From J095 sp964517605 (GTDB lineage: Bacteria; Chloroflexota; Anaerolineae; 4572-78; J111): DNA of 64,000 nt. The translations under genes and the position numbers were made by a program. The notes below the pieces were generated by a model. That model ran no database searches, had not been told where the DNA came from, and saw nothing but the letters and a program-made list of their open reading frames with translations. Within the stretch, counting starts at the first letter, position 1, and each line of letters opens with the position of its first letter. Below are positions 50,783-60,254 of this stretch, piece by piece. Location of the stretch: the NCBI GenBank assembly GCA_964517605.1, contig CAZFCE010000014.1:62001-126000 (forward strand), read 5' to 3'.

Positions 50783-51693
50783 CGCAAAAAGCCGTTTTAA
50801 TGCTGGCCTACGGCACCCCGGCCTCCGTTGAGCGCATGCGCTGCTATTTAGCGGATATTCGCGGGGGCCGGCCCATGTCCGAAGAATTTGTAGACGAGTT
50901 CAAACGCCGCTACACCCTGATTGGCGGCTCGCCGCTAACCGGCCTTACCTACGACCAGGCCCAAAAAACCGGCGCGGAACTAAAACGGCGCGGCCACAAC
51001 CTGCCGGTTTACCTGGGCATGCGCCACTGGTCGCCGTGGATAAAAGACGCCGTGGGGCACATGATGTTGCACGGCATTCAAGAGGCGGTGGCCATTGTGC
51101 TGGCGCCGCACTACTCCAAAATGAGCGTGGGTAAATACTGGGACAAAATAGAAGAAGCCCAAACGCTGCACAACACCGCCATCAAATTTACTTTTATCAA
51201 TTCCTGGTACCGGCAGCCCAAATTTTTGGCCGCGCTCGAAGCGAACGTGCGCGCCGGGCTGGCCAAATTTCCGGCAGATGAGCGCGATAGCGTCAAGGTG
51301 ATTTTTTCGGCGCACAGCCTGCCGGAACGGCTCAAAAAAATGGGCGATCCCTACGATGACCAGCTTCAGGATAACGCCCAATTGCTGGCCAACCGGCTGG
51401 GCCATATTGACTGGATGTTCTCGTACCAGAGCGCCGCGCACACCGGCGAACCGTGGCTGGGGCCGCAACTGGAAGACGTGGTGGTTGAACTGGCCCGATC
51501 AGGCTATAAAAACGCGCTGGTGGTACCGATTGGCTTTGTGTGCGACCACGTAGAAATTTTGTACGATATTGACATCGAAGCCAGACAACTGGCCCAGGAA
51601 AACGGCCTGCGGCTGGAACGCACCGAATCGATGAACAGCAACCCACTGTTCATTGCGGCGCTGGCCGACGCAATTTTAGAAAAACTGGATTGA
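50779..51693 (+). CDS. hemH: Ferrochelatase
   Basis: 304 residues. LMLAYGTPASVERM at the N terminus, the metal-site His in IFSAHSLPERLKKMGDPY, and VVPIGFVCDHVEILYDIDIE with the conserved Glu/Asp. It inserts Fe2+ into protoporphyrin IX, or into coproporphyrin III if the organism uses the Gram-positive-type route; the window does not decide. Haem supply would suit the 15 or so c-type haems encoded by the cytochrome operon. Confidence 0.94.
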   Translation: MTQKAVLMLAYGTPASVERMRCYLADIRGGRPMSEEFVDEFKRRYTLIGGSPLTGLTYDQAQKTGAELKRRGHNLPVYLGMRHWSPWIKDAVGHMMLHGIQEAVAIVLAPHYSKMSVGKYWDKIEEAQTLHNTAIKFTFINSWYRQPKFLAALEANVRAGLAKFPADERDSVKVIFSAHSLPERLKKMGDPYDDQLQDNAQLLANRLGHIDWMFSYQSAAHTGEPWLGPQLEDVVVELARSGYKNALVVPIGFVCDHVEILYDIDIEARQLAQENGLRLERTESMNSNPLFIAALADAILEKLD

Positions 51694-51705
51694 TTTAAGG
51701 CCACC

Positions 51706-53136
51706 ATGCCTCACGTAACCATTATCGGCGGCGGCATTGCCGGGTTAGCCACCGCCTTTTACCTGCAACAAAAAAGCCGCGCGGCGGGGCTGCCGGTGCA
51801 ATACAGCCTGATTGAAAGCGAACCGCGCTTTGGCGGCAAAATTGCCACCACCGCCACCCAAAATTTTGTCATCGAAGGCGGGCCGGACTCGTTTGTCACC
51901 ACCAAGCCGGGCGGCATGCAACTCTGCCGCGATTTGGGGCTGGAAAATCAGCTCATCCCCACCAACGATGCCCGGCGCAATATCTTTGTGCTAAAAAATG
52001 GCCGGCTCACCCCGTTTCCGGGCGGCTACCGCCTGACCGTGCCCACCGAGTTTGTGCCGTTTGCGCTTTCGCCGCTGATTTCGCCGCTGGGCAAACTCCG
52101 CATGGGGCTGGATTTGGTTATCCCCGCCCGCACCGCCACCAGCGATGAAAGCCTGGGTGATTTTATCCGGCGGCGGCTGGGCCGCGAGGCGCTCGACCGG
52201 ATTGCCGGGCCAATTATGGCCGGCATTTACGTGGCCGATCCCGACCGGCTGAGCATGCAAAGCACCTTTCCGCAATTTAGCCAGATGGAAAAAAAATACG
52301 GCAGCCTCATCAAAGCCATGCGGCACAGCCAAAAACATCCGTCGCCACCGGCGGGCGGCAACAACGCCAAACCGCCGGCTATGTTCACCAGCCTGCGCGG
52401 CGGTATGAATGATCTGGTTGAGGCGTTGGTAGATAACCTGGCCGGCGATTTGCAACCGGGGCAACCGGTTATTGGGCTGCGCCCGCTCTCGCCGGGGTTT
52501 GAGGTAACGCTGGCCACGCCGGGTGGCTCGCGCCGCCTCACCACCGACGCCGTGGTGATTGCCGCTCCGGCATTTGCGGCGGCCCGGCTGGTAGAAGCCA
52601 TCAACCCCACCCTGGCCGGCCTGTTGCAACAAATCCGGTACGTGTCTACGGCTACGGTTTCGCTGGGCTACCGCTGGGCCGAGATAAAACATCTCCATGA
52701 TTTTAACGGCTTTGGCTTTATGATTCCCAAAAGCGAACAGCGCCAAATTTTGGCATGCACCTGGTCATCTACCAAATTTGATCACCGCGCCCCCAACAAC
52801 GATGTGCTCATTCGCCTGTTTGTGGGCGGCGCGGGCCGCGAACATTTGGTAAACCTGCCCACCGCCGATTTGGTGCAACTGGGCCAAAACGAACTGCGCG
52901 AAATTATGGGCATCACCGCCGCGCCGGTGGTAAGCCAGGTGTACCGCTGGCCGCAGGGCAACGCCCAATACGATGTGGGCCATCTGGATCGGGTGGCTCA
53001 AATTGAGGCGCATGCCGGCGCCATACCGGGCCTGTATTTTACCGGCAGCGCCTTCCGGGGCATCGGCATTCCCGATTGCGTCCAAGGCGCTATAACCACC
53101 GTAACCAAAATTCTGGCCAACTTTGGCCAAACCTAA
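51706..53136 (+). CDS. hemY: Protoporphyrinogen/coproporphyrinogen oxidase, FAD-dependent HemY type
   Basis: 476 residues. FAD-binding IIGGGIAGLATAFYLQQ, GGKIATT, the substrate region GPDSFVTTKPGG and the C-terminal YFTGSAFRGIGIPDC. It is the oxygen-dependent HemY/CgoX class, not the flavodoxin-like HemG. Twelve bases after hemH with AAGG upstream. Whether it acts on protoporphyrinogen or coproporphyrinogen depends on the missing steps. Confidence 0.93.
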   Translation: MPHVTIIGGGIAGLATAFYLQQKSRAAGLPVQYSLIESEPRFGGKIATTATQNFVIEGGPDSFVTTKPGGMQLCRDLGLENQLIPTNDARRNIFVLKNGRLTPFPGGYRLTVPTEFVPFALSPLISPLGKLRMGLDLVIPARTATSDESLGDFIRRRLGREALDRIAGPIMAGIYVADPDRLSMQSTFPQFSQMEKKYGSLIKAMRHSQKHPSPPAGGNNAKPPAMFTSLRGGMNDLVEALVDNLAGDLQPGQPVIGLRPLSPGFEVTLATPGGSRRLTTDAVVIAAPAFAAARLVEAINPTLAGLLQQIRYVSTATVSLGYRWAEIKHLHDFNGFGFMIPKSEQRQILACTWSSTKFDHRAPNNDVLIRLFVGGAGREHLVNLPTADLVQLGQNELREIMGITAAPVVSQVYRWPQGNAQYDVGHLDRVAQIEAHAGAIPGLYFTGSAFRGIGIPDCVQGAITTVTKILANFGQT

Positions 53137-53163
53137 ATAGATTGATGCGGGAGGAACACTACA

Positions 53164-54135
53164 ATGCCAGATGGCGTGGTTTATACCAACAAAAACGTTC
53201 TTTTCACTCTCAAAGGGAAGATTGCCGTTCATTTAATGGATGGCGAAATCATCGAAGGGGAATTTGCCACGCAGGATGCCTACAACGTGTTTGTACAGGT
53301 TGATAACGAGCCGCTGATGGTGCCGCGCCTGCAAATCCGCTGGATTCGCGGCTTGCAAGGGCAACAAATCGAACGCGACTCCTCGCCCGACAGCATTGTT
53401 GATCCGCTGTCAACCCAGCCCATGCCCGAACAGGCTGCCACCAGCGACTCGGTTAGCCCGCCGCCGCTGCCGGTAGTTGAAAAACCCGCCCCGTTGCTAT
53501 CCGATGAAACCCGGGATGCCATCATTTTACCGTCGCCAGACGTGGACGAAGATGAGGACGAAGGCACCCTCATTTTGGTAACGGAACCGGAACCCGAACC
53601 AGAGCCGGAACCCGCCGGCGAGGATGGCACGGTGGTGCTGCCCACCAGCAGCGATGAGCTTTTGGCCGCCGTGGCTGCCGCTTCTACGCCCACGCCGGTT
53701 GCGCCTCCGGTTGAGGTTGAGGCCGAAGCCGCCGACGAAATACCCGATATGACGGTGGTGCTGGATCACAAACTGGACACCCCCGAACCGGAAAATGACG
53801 ATATTGTCTTTCCCCTGCACCCGGAAAAACCCAAAGAACTTGGCGGAAAACTTGCCTGCGTGGCCGGGCCGCATTCCGGCCAGGTGTTCATGCTGGCCAG
53901 CGGCATCACCACCATTGGCCGCTCGGCGGATAACGTGGTTGCGCTGATCAACGACAAGGAAATTTCGCGCCGCCACGCCATCATTTTAAAAGAATCCGGC
54001 CAGTTTGTGATTCAGGATCAAAACAGCCTCAACGGCACCTTTGTCAACGAGCAGCAAATCACCGGGCCGCACTACTTGGTGCAAGGCGATGTAATTTTGG
54101 TGGGCGTGTCATCGCTAAAAATTGAACTGAGCTAA
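53164..54135 (+). CDS. FHA protein with Sm-like N-terminal domain
   Basis: 323 residues. Residues about 10-60 (FTLKGKIAVHLMDGEIIEGE, then DAYNVFVQVDN) have the beta-strand and DG/YNV pattern of an Sm-like barrel, related to a domain of unknown function in other Chloroflexota FHA proteins. A long acidic, Pro/Glu-rich linker (about 75-215, with E-P repeats) follows. The C-terminal 95 residues are an FHA domain (TIGRSADNVVAL, ISRRHAIIL, QNSLNGTFVNEQ). Good GGGAGGAAC Shine-Dalgarno. Likely a cytosolic phospho-threonine adaptor; its partner is unknown. Confidence 0.8.
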   Translation: MPDGVVYTNKNVLFTLKGKIAVHLMDGEIIEGEFATQDAYNVFVQVDNEPLMVPRLQIRWIRGLQGQQIERDSSPDSIVDPLSTQPMPEQAATSDSVSPPPLPVVEKPAPLLSDETRDAIILPSPDVDEDEDEGTLILVTEPEPEPEPEPAGEDGTVVLPTSSDELLAAVAAASTPTPVAPPVEVEAEAADEIPDMTVVLDHKLDTPEPENDDIVFPLHPEKPKELGGKLACVAGPHSGQVFMLASGITTIGRSADNVVALINDKEISRRHAIILKESGQFVIQDQNSLNGTFVNEQQITGPHYLVQGDVILVGVSSLKIELS

Positions 54136-54161
54136 CCCCCGTTGCCCGCTCCAAAAACCTC

Positions 54162-54200
54162 AAAATCCCCTCGCCACCCCCGGCAGAGGGGATTTTTTAT
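54162..54200 (+). terminator. Terminator after the Sm-like/FHA gene
   Basis: AAAATCCCCTC, a 13-base loop, then GAGGGGATTTTTTATTTT. Confidence 0.88.
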
Positions 54201-54267
54201 TTTCCCCAATATTTAGTGGGCAAACTTTGCTTTACCCCAAAATAGCCGCTTTCCCCCGGCAGGAAAA

Positions 54268-54305
54268 TTGACATAATTGACTAAACCCTGGTATTATGCT
54301 ACACT
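54268..54305 (+). promoter_or_regulatory. Two overlapping promoters of the secreted repeat-protein gene
   Basis: TTGACA-18-TATTAT (54268-54297) and TTGACT-17-TACACT (54277-54305, with extended TG) are staggered by about 8 bases. They are the best -35 boxes in the window and suggest strong expression. Confidence 0.65.
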
Positions 54306-54361
54306 GTAAGTAGACATAAAGTGGGTTAGTATCTCTTCCGACAGGAGGCAACGAGGTAGAG

Positions 54362-56296
54362 ATGAAATTAACATTTAAACCAACAACCCTTTCAACCAAA
54401 GCTCTGGTGGGCTATATTTTAATCACGGTGATGATTTTGGCGCTGGCGGTGCCGGTGCTGGCCAACACCACCACCGGCAGCAACCTGCTTGATTTTTCGC
54501 GCAGCGCCACCACCGGGCACTCTATGCAATCCGCGCAAACACTTTCCAAAGGCATCAACCTTAACCACCTTAACCCCGGCCAGGAAAACTGGTACATTTA
54601 CAGCCGCAACAGCTTTCAGGACCCCAATTTCTCGTGGGTGTCGCTGGCGTTGCGCACCGAAAGTGAAGCCATTGTTAACGCCGACCAGGTAAATTTTGAG
54701 GTATTTACCGCCGAAGCCGGCTCGTGGTTTAAACAGGCCAAACCGGCCACCGAGCCGTTGGGCACGGGGCTGGCTTCGCCGTTGCGGGCCGATAACGCCA
54801 ACCGGCTGGAAACTTTTTGGACCGGCCAGGTGGGCGAACAGGATAATTATTTTGTGCGGGTGTTCAACAATTCGCCGTTTGGGCTGGATTACACCCTTGA
54901 AGCCAAAGCCGAACAAGCCGCCGTTTCCGGCGCAACTCCGGCCAGCTTCAATACCGCCAGCAGCGCCATCCCGCAAAATATCCAGCAAATGTCCTGGACG
55001 TTAACCGCGCAGGCCGTCGAAAAAATGCCGGCCAGCGAAGCCGCCGCCTGGATGCAACAGGCGCAGGCCGCCGGCTGGATTGTAACCGCCGGCACCGCCA
55101 CCGATGCCATCCCCAACCCGGCCAAAACCAATCCGCAAACCCTGTGGCGGCTGGCCGCGCAGGCCATTGCCGGGCAAAAGGCCGAAGACGCCGCCCGCTG
55201 GCTCTCCCAGGCCGATTCGCTGGGCTGGTTGGCCATCCCGCCGAACACCGCCAAGCAACCGCTGGTTGAGCCGGCCAAAGCCGGCACCGGCGGCAGCGGC
55301 GGCGGCGATAAAGCCGGCAGCGCCCCGCCTCCGGCGGTGCCGGTAGCGCCCAAAACCGAGTACCAGCCGGTAAATATTTACCCCAACAACCCGCTACCGT
55401 TTGATGTTAATAAAGTTAACAGTGGCCGGCTGGCCCCTTACGGCGAGCACTGGTATTCGCTGCTGCGCGATGACCTGGATAGCCACAAAATTGAAAATAT
55501 GAAAATGACAATGTTCTTTACCCCCATTCAGGGATATTTGAGCAATCGCATCAATTTTGAGATTTTCCCCGGCAGCCAGTACCAAATCTGGCAGCGCGGC
55601 GACGCCGATTACATGGAAAACCTGGGGGTGGGTATGTGGGTTTCGCGCGATAACGACCCCAACACCGGCGAACGGTTGTGGAACGGCACGCTGGTAGATG
55701 GTGACCGCTACCTCATCAAAATAAAAAACGGCACGCCCGAAGTGGTTGATTATTACCTGTTTCCCAGCGATGTTCAAAACGCGCAGTTGGGCAACCCCAC
55801 CCTCTACTCCGGCGACATCAGCGGCGGGCGAGTGCCGTATGCCGCCTCGCCGCCCACGCGCCCTGGCCCGCCGCCCGTTCCCGGCGATGGCCCGCCCGAA
55901 GCCATCCCGTTGAAAGTGGGCACAACTACCGGCACGCTCGATGCCGGCAAGGAAATGTGGTACAGCTTTTTCTTTCACAATTCCGGCAATGGTGACAAGC
56001 CCAACCACGACTTTAAAATTTATTTGACCAACACCCCCACCAACGAAATTTTGGCCCGCCACGCCGATTTTGCCATTTATCCCGGCAACTCGCTCCAACT
56101 GTGGACGCGCGGCACGGTGGATCAACTAGAACCGCTGGGAACCAGCGCCCCGTCGCCCTTTCCGGTGAAAAACGTAAAATCGTTACAGGTGCTGTGGGAT
56201 GGCCAACTGATGCCCCAAAATATTTATTACATCAAGGTTTTTAACCACGATATTGGCCCGCTAAACTACGAACTGAAAATCTCCGACGGTTCGTAA
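54362..56296 (+). CDS. Secreted protein with three related beta-domains (PPC-like)
   Basis: 644 residues. Signal peptide or anchor at residues 18-36 (ALVGYILITVMILALAVPVLA). Three related domains at about 45-175, 335-465 and 515-640 share a W-Y at the start (ENWYIYS, EHWYSLL, EMWYSFF), an F.I.PG or FEVF strand and an LG.G/PLGT strand before a W-x-G turn. A predicted helical region with two W-L/I-T-A-like repeats (about 205-290) and a Gly/Pro linker separate the first and second. The pattern resembles pre-peptidase C-terminal domains. Exported, function unknown. Confidence 0.75.
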   Translation: MKLTFKPTTLSTKALVGYILITVMILALAVPVLANTTTGSNLLDFSRSATTGHSMQSAQTLSKGINLNHLNPGQENWYIYSRNSFQDPNFSWVSLALRTESEAIVNADQVNFEVFTAEAGSWFKQAKPATEPLGTGLASPLRADNANRLETFWTGQVGEQDNYFVRVFNNSPFGLDYTLEAKAEQAAVSGATPASFNTASSAIPQNIQQMSWTLTAQAVEKMPASEAAAWMQQAQAAGWIVTAGTATDAIPNPAKTNPQTLWRLAAQAIAGQKAEDAARWLSQADSLGWLAIPPNTAKQPLVEPAKAGTGGSGGGDKAGSAPPPAVPVAPKTEYQPVNIYPNNPLPFDVNKVNSGRLAPYGEHWYSLLRDDLDSHKIENMKMTMFFTPIQGYLSNRINFEIFPGSQYQIWQRGDADYMENLGVGMWVSRDNDPNTGERLWNGTLVDGDRYLIKIKNGTPEVVDYYLFPSDVQNAQLGNPTLYSGDISGGRVPYAASPPTRPGPPPVPGDGPPEAIPLKVGTTTGTLDAGKEMWYSFFFHNSGNGDKPNHDFKIYLTNTPTNEILARHADFAIYPGNSLQLWTRGTVDQLEPLGTSAPSPFPVKNVKSLQVLWDGQLMPQNIYYIKVFNHDIGPLNYELKISDGS

Positions 56297-56317
56297 AGCA
56301 CAAATCGTTCTGGAATC

Positions 56318-56356
56318 AAAAAGCCCCCGCTAATCAACACCGGGGGCTTTTATTTT
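56318..56356. terminator. Bidirectional terminator between the secreted protein and ABC permease genes
   Basis: AAAGCCCCCG, an 11-base loop, CGGGGGCTTT, with A- and T-rich flanks; serves both convergent units. Confidence 0.88.
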
Positions 56357-56372
56357 GTTTGTTGTAAAACAA

Positions 56373-57338
56373 CTACGCGCCGCGTTCACCACGAATGTAG
56401 GGCACGCCCAACGCCGCCGGCGAACCAAGCCGTTTGCGGGCCGCCGCCCGCGACCCCAACACCAAAGCAATAATGGTAAGCAGGTAAGGCGTCATCTGTA
56501 AAAAGAAACCCCAGTTAGAGTTGATGAACAGCGGGTTGGTAAAGCCAAACAACGTGGGCGGCCCCTGCAAATCCAGAATGCCACGGCGGAGCGCCCCAAA
56601 CAGATACGCGCCCGCCGCCGCCCGTAGCGGATCCCACTGGGCAAAAATCACCAGGGCAATGGCAATCCAGCCCTGGCCGGAGGTAGTCTGAGAACTGTAC
56701 CACCCCGGCGACACCGACAGGCTGATGGTGGCTCCGGCCAAACCGGCCAGGCAGCCGCCCACAAACACGTAAAAATAACGCAACCCGTACACGTTGATGC
56801 CCATCGTATCGGCGGCTTCCGGCTTTTCGCCAACGGCACGCAGGTGCAGGCCGGGCCGGGTTTTGTAAATGTAATACCAGGCCAGCGGCGCAAAAAAGTA
56901 ACCCACATACACCAGCGGGCTGTGGTTTTGAAAAAACACCGGTCCAATAAACGGGATCATGGCCAACCCCGGAATATTATACAGCGGGATTTCCGGCGCG
57001 TTCTGCCCAGTTAACCCTTCGCCCAGCACCAGGGCCAGCCCGGTGCCTAAAAATGTCAGGGTTAAACCGCTCACCACCTGATCCGCCTGAAAGTGAATTG
57101 TCACCACGCCGTGCGCCAGGCTCAACACGCCCGCCGATACAATGGCCACCAGCAGGCCCACCCACGGATTGCCGGTAGCCAGCGACACGCTAAAACCGGC
57201 CATTGCGCCCAACAACATCATCCCTTCAACGCCCAAATTGAGAATGCCCGCCCGCTCGGCAAAAATTTCGCCAATGCTGGCAAACAGCAAAATAGTGCCG
57301 GTAGCCAACCCGGCGTGCAAAATGATAATCAAATTCAT
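56373..57338 (-). CDS. ABC transporter permease, BmpA-associated nucleoside type (second permease)
   Basis: 321 residues and about nine membrane helices, BPD_transp_2 family. FAERAGILNLGVEGMMLLGA at the N terminus is the family hallmark. VGEKPEAADTMGINVYGLRY is the cytoplasmic coupling loop. It pairs with the preceding permease, which it overlaps by ATGA, to form the membrane channel for a nucleoside or related solute. Confidence 0.93.
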   Translation of the reverse strand: MNLIIILHAGLATGTILLFASIGEIFAERAGILNLGVEGMMLLGAMAGFSVSLATGNPWVGLLVAIVSAGVLSLAHGVVTIHFQADQVVSGLTLTFLGTGLALVLGEGLTGQNAPEIPLYNIPGLAMIPFIGPVFFQNHSPLVYVGYFFAPLAWYYIYKTRPGLHLRAVGEKPEAADTMGINVYGLRYFYVFVGGCLAGLAGATISLSVSPGWYSSQTTSGQGWIAIALVIFAQWDPLRAAAGAYLFGALRRGILDLQGPPTLFGFTNPLFINSNWGFFLQMTPYLLTIIALVLGSRAAARKRLGSPAALGVPYIRGERGA

Positions 57339-58465
57339 GCGGCCAACTCCTCGCCCCGGCGCACCAGCCGAATTTTGTAACGCAACAACACGTCGCTGCT
57401 AATCACCATAAACAGGATGATGCCTTGCAGCAGATACGCCAGCCCCGACGGTTGAATTTCGCGCCCGGCCACAATCAGCGCCCCAAACAAAACCGAAACC
57501 AGCACAATGGCAAACGGGTTAAGTTTAGCCAGCCAGGCCACAATAATCCCGGTAAAGCCGTACCCCGGCGAAATTCGCTCTTGCAGGCGATGCACCACCC
57601 CGCTAATTTCCGACATCCCGGCCAAACCGGCCAGCGCCCCGGAAAACATCATCACCAAAATAATGTTGCGGGTAATGTTCAACCCGGCGTAGCGGGCGGC
57701 GTTGGGGTTATCGCCAATCAGTTTGATTTCGTAACCCCAGCGGCTGCGGTCCAGCACCCACCACACAATAACGGCGGCCACCAGCCCAAACACCACCCCC
57801 AAATGCAACGTAATGCCGGAAAAAATGCGGTAATCGCGGGCGTAATCGGCCAGACGCGGCAGCCAGGCCGCCCGGTCAAACGTGGGCGTCATTTGAAAGC
57901 CGGCGTCGCTCCATTGGTTAAAAATCCAAAAGTTGTTCCACAAAATTACCACATAGTTCAGCATCAGGGTGGTAATAATTTCATTGACGTTAAACCGCGC
58001 CTTGAGAAAACCGGGGATAAAGCCCAGCACCGCGCCGCCCACCATGCCCATCACCATCATCGCGGCGATCACCACCACTTTGGGGCTGTCTTTGGGCAGC
58101 AGCGGCACCAGCACCACCAAACTGGCCCCAAATGCACCGGCATAAAACTGGCCTTCGGCGCCAATGTTCCACAGCTTCATTTTAAAGGCCACGGCGCAGG
58201 CCAACCCCACCAAAATCAGCGGCGTGGCCTTAACCATTGTATCCGAAAAAACCGCCCAACTGCCAAAGGTGGCGTTAAAAAAGAAACGGGCCACCACCAG
58301 CGGTTGGCCGCCAACCAGCTTAAGGATAATCCCGCTGATGATAAACGCGATCACCACCGACCCCACCGAAGTGGCAATAGGCAGCCACCGGGGCACATCT
58401 TCAACTCGTTTTTCAAAGGTAATCATAAAAGGCATTTGGAATCCGGCCTTTATTCCAGCAGACAT
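57335..58465 (-). CDS. ABC transporter permease, BmpA-associated nucleoside type (first permease)
   Basis: 376 residues, about ten membrane helices. KMKLWNIGAEGQFYAGAFGA matches the N-G-x-E-G-x-x hallmark and LIGDNPNAARYAGLNI is the coupling motif. GGGAGG lies upstream of the ATG. It is longer than its partner by an N-terminal helix, as in the YufP/YufQ (NupP/NupQ) pairs. It follows the ATPase gene after 48 bases. Confidence 0.93.
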   Translation of the reverse strand: MSAGIKAGFQMPFMITFEKRVEDVPRWLPIATSVGSVVIAFIISGIILKLVGGQPLVVARFFFNATFGSWAVFSDTMVKATPLILVGLACAVAFKMKLWNIGAEGQFYAGAFGASLVVLVPLLPKDSPKVVVIAAMMVMGMVGGAVLGFIPGFLKARFNVNEIITTLMLNYVVILWNNFWIFNQWSDAGFQMTPTFDRAAWLPRLADYARDYRIFSGITLHLGVVFGLVAAVIVWWVLDRSRWGYEIKLIGDNPNAARYAGLNITRNIILVMMFSGALAGLAGMSEISGVVHRLQERISPGYGFTGIIVAWLAKLNPFAIVLVSVLFGALIVAGREIQPSGLAYLLQGIILFMVISSDVLLRYKIRLVRRGEELAA

Positions 58466-58513
58466 AAACAGGTACCTCCCGTTTTTGGTAAAAGTAGATG
58501 CGGAGGAGCGGCT

Positions 58514-60046
58514 TTATTCCGGCGTGGGCTGTTTGCGCTCGCTGCCGGTCATCATCAGGCCAATGTCATGCACATCGGCTTCGGCGGCGGAAACAACGCC
58601 CATAATCCGCCCGTCAAAAATAACGGCGATGCGGTCACTCAGCGACAAAAGCTCTTCCAGTTCTTCGGATATTAGCAGCACAGCGGTGCCGGATTGGCGC
58701 TGATTCAGAATTAACTTTTGAATGGCCTCAATCGCGCCCACATCCAGCCCGCGCGTGGGCTGCACCGCCACCATCATTTGCGGCCCCGACGAAATTTCGC
58801 GGGCCAGAATCACTTTTTGCAGGTTGCCGCCCGATAATTTGCGGGCCATTGTTTTGACGTTGGGCGCTAAAATATCGTACTGGTCTTTTAGTTTGCGGGC
58901 CTGGTCGCGGGCGCTGGCAAAGTTGATGCTCCAGCCGTTGCCAATTGGCTCGGAGCGGTAGTTTTTCATGATGGTGTTTTCGGTGATGCTCAGGTTGGGG
59001 GCGCTGCCCACCCGATTGCGGTCTTCGGGCACGTGCGACACGCCGCTGTTAATGGCCACAATGGGCGGCTGGTTGCTCACCTCTTTGCCGTTTACGGTGA
59101 TGCTGCCCCGGCACGGGCGCAGCCCGGTAATCACCTGGGCCAGCTCGCTTTGGCCATTGCCGGCTACCCCGGCAATCCCCAAAATTTCGCCGCTCCGCAC
59201 TTGCAGCGATACCCCGCGCAACGCCGGCACGCCTTTTTCATTTTCGCAATGAACGTCTTTCAGTTCCAGCACCACGTTGCCGGGTTCGCGGTGGGTTTTG
59301 GTTACGGTAAACACCACGTTGCGGCCCACCATCAGCCGGGCCAGTTCTTCTTTGGTAACGCCGGCCATGCCGCGCCCTTCGGCGGTAACTTTGCCTTTGC
59401 GCAACACAGTAATCCGGTCGGCTACGGCGGTAACTTCGTGCAGTTTGTGGCTGATAAAAATAATGGATTTATCCTGCGCCACCATTGACCGCATGGTGTG
59501 CATTAAATCCTCAATTTCCTGCGGAGCCAGCACCGCCGTTGGCTCGTCCATAATTAATATTTTGGCGCCCCGGTACAACATTTTTAAAATTTCAACCCGC
59601 TGTTGCTCGCCCACCGAAAGCTGCCAGATTTTGGCGGTGGGGTCAACCCGTAGCCCAAATTGTTCTTGCAACGCCAGGATTTTTTTATCGTAATCGGCCA
59701 GCCGCATAAAAAATTTGGGTTCGTTCAGGCCCAGCAAAATGTTTTCGGTAACGGTTTGGGTGGGCACCAGCATAAAATGCTGGTGAACCATGCCAATCCC
59801 CTTGGCAATGGCATCGCGGGGCGAGTTGAACTGAACCGGCTCGCCGTATATTTTGATGCTGCCAGAAACCGGACGGTACAGGCCCGCCAGCGCATTCATG
59901 AGCGTGCTCTTGCCGGCTCCGTTTTCGCCCAGCAGCGCGTGGATTTCGCCCGGCTTCAGGGTAAAATTCACGTGGTCGTTGGCCAGCACCCCTGGAAAAC
60001 GAATAACAATATCTTTCATTTCGACTGCGTAAGACGCTTCTGTCAT
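58514..60046 (-). CDS. ABC transporter ATP-binding protein, nucleoside type (tandem ATPase)
   Basis: 510 residues with two fused nucleotide-binding domains, like the ribose/nucleoside ATPases. First half: Walker A GENGAGKSTLMNALAG, signature LSVGEQQRVEILKML, Walker B ILIMDEPTAVL. Second half: GVAGNGQSELA replaces Walker A and LSGGNLQKVILAREI is the signature; this degenerate second site is normal for the family. It powers the two permeases downstream. GAGGA precedes the ATG. Confidence 0.94.
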   Translation of the reverse strand: MTEASYAVEMKDIVIRFPGVLANDHVNFTLKPGEIHALLGENGAGKSTLMNALAGLYRPVSGSIKIYGEPVQFNSPRDAIAKGIGMVHQHFMLVPTQTVTENILLGLNEPKFFMRLADYDKKILALQEQFGLRVDPTAKIWQLSVGEQQRVEILKMLYRGAKILIMDEPTAVLAPQEIEDLMHTMRSMVAQDKSIIFISHKLHEVTAVADRITVLRKGKVTAEGRGMAGVTKEELARLMVGRNVVFTVTKTHREPGNVVLELKDVHCENEKGVPALRGVSLQVRSGEILGIAGVAGNGQSELAQVITGLRPCRGSITVNGKEVSNQPPIVAINSGVSHVPEDRNRVGSAPNLSITENTIMKNYRSEPIGNGWSINFASARDQARKLKDQYDILAPNVKTMARKLSGGNLQKVILAREISSGPQMMVAVQPTRGLDVGAIEAIQKLILNQRQSGTAVLLISEELEELLSLSDRIAVIFDGRIMGVVSAAEADVHDIGLMMTGSERKQPTPE

Positions 60047-60100
60047 CGAGGTGTCCTCAACCTAAATTTTTGGGACTACATTGAAGGCAATTTTGCGAGA

Positions 60101-60157
60101 GATTAGAAACTTGAAACTGAAAATTCTGTGCTTAACGCCCAATTTCTAATTTCTAAT
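60101..60157. repeat. Inverted heptanucleotide repeat (GATTAGA.../ATTTCTA)
   Basis: ATTTCTA twice at 60142-60157 with an inverted GATTAGAAA at 60101-60109, in the spacer between the binding-protein and ATPase genes. Confidence 0.55.
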
Positions 60158-60183
60158 CACCGGAGGAAAATGCTGCAAGGTAA

Positions 60184-60216
60184 GGGGAAGGCAGCCCGTA
60201 GCCGGGTTGCCTTCCC
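60184..60216 (-). other. Strong hairpin downstream of the BmpA gene
   Basis: GGGGAAGGCA and its complement TGCCTTCCCC enclose an inner CCCG/CGGG stem. There is no U-run on the minus strand, so it looks like an mRNA-stabilising or partial-attenuation hairpin that would keep the binding protein more abundant than the ATPase and permeases. Confidence 0.6.
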
Positions 60217-60254
60217 CCCAAATTTAGTGTGGGAAGATACTTCTTAAATTAGGG

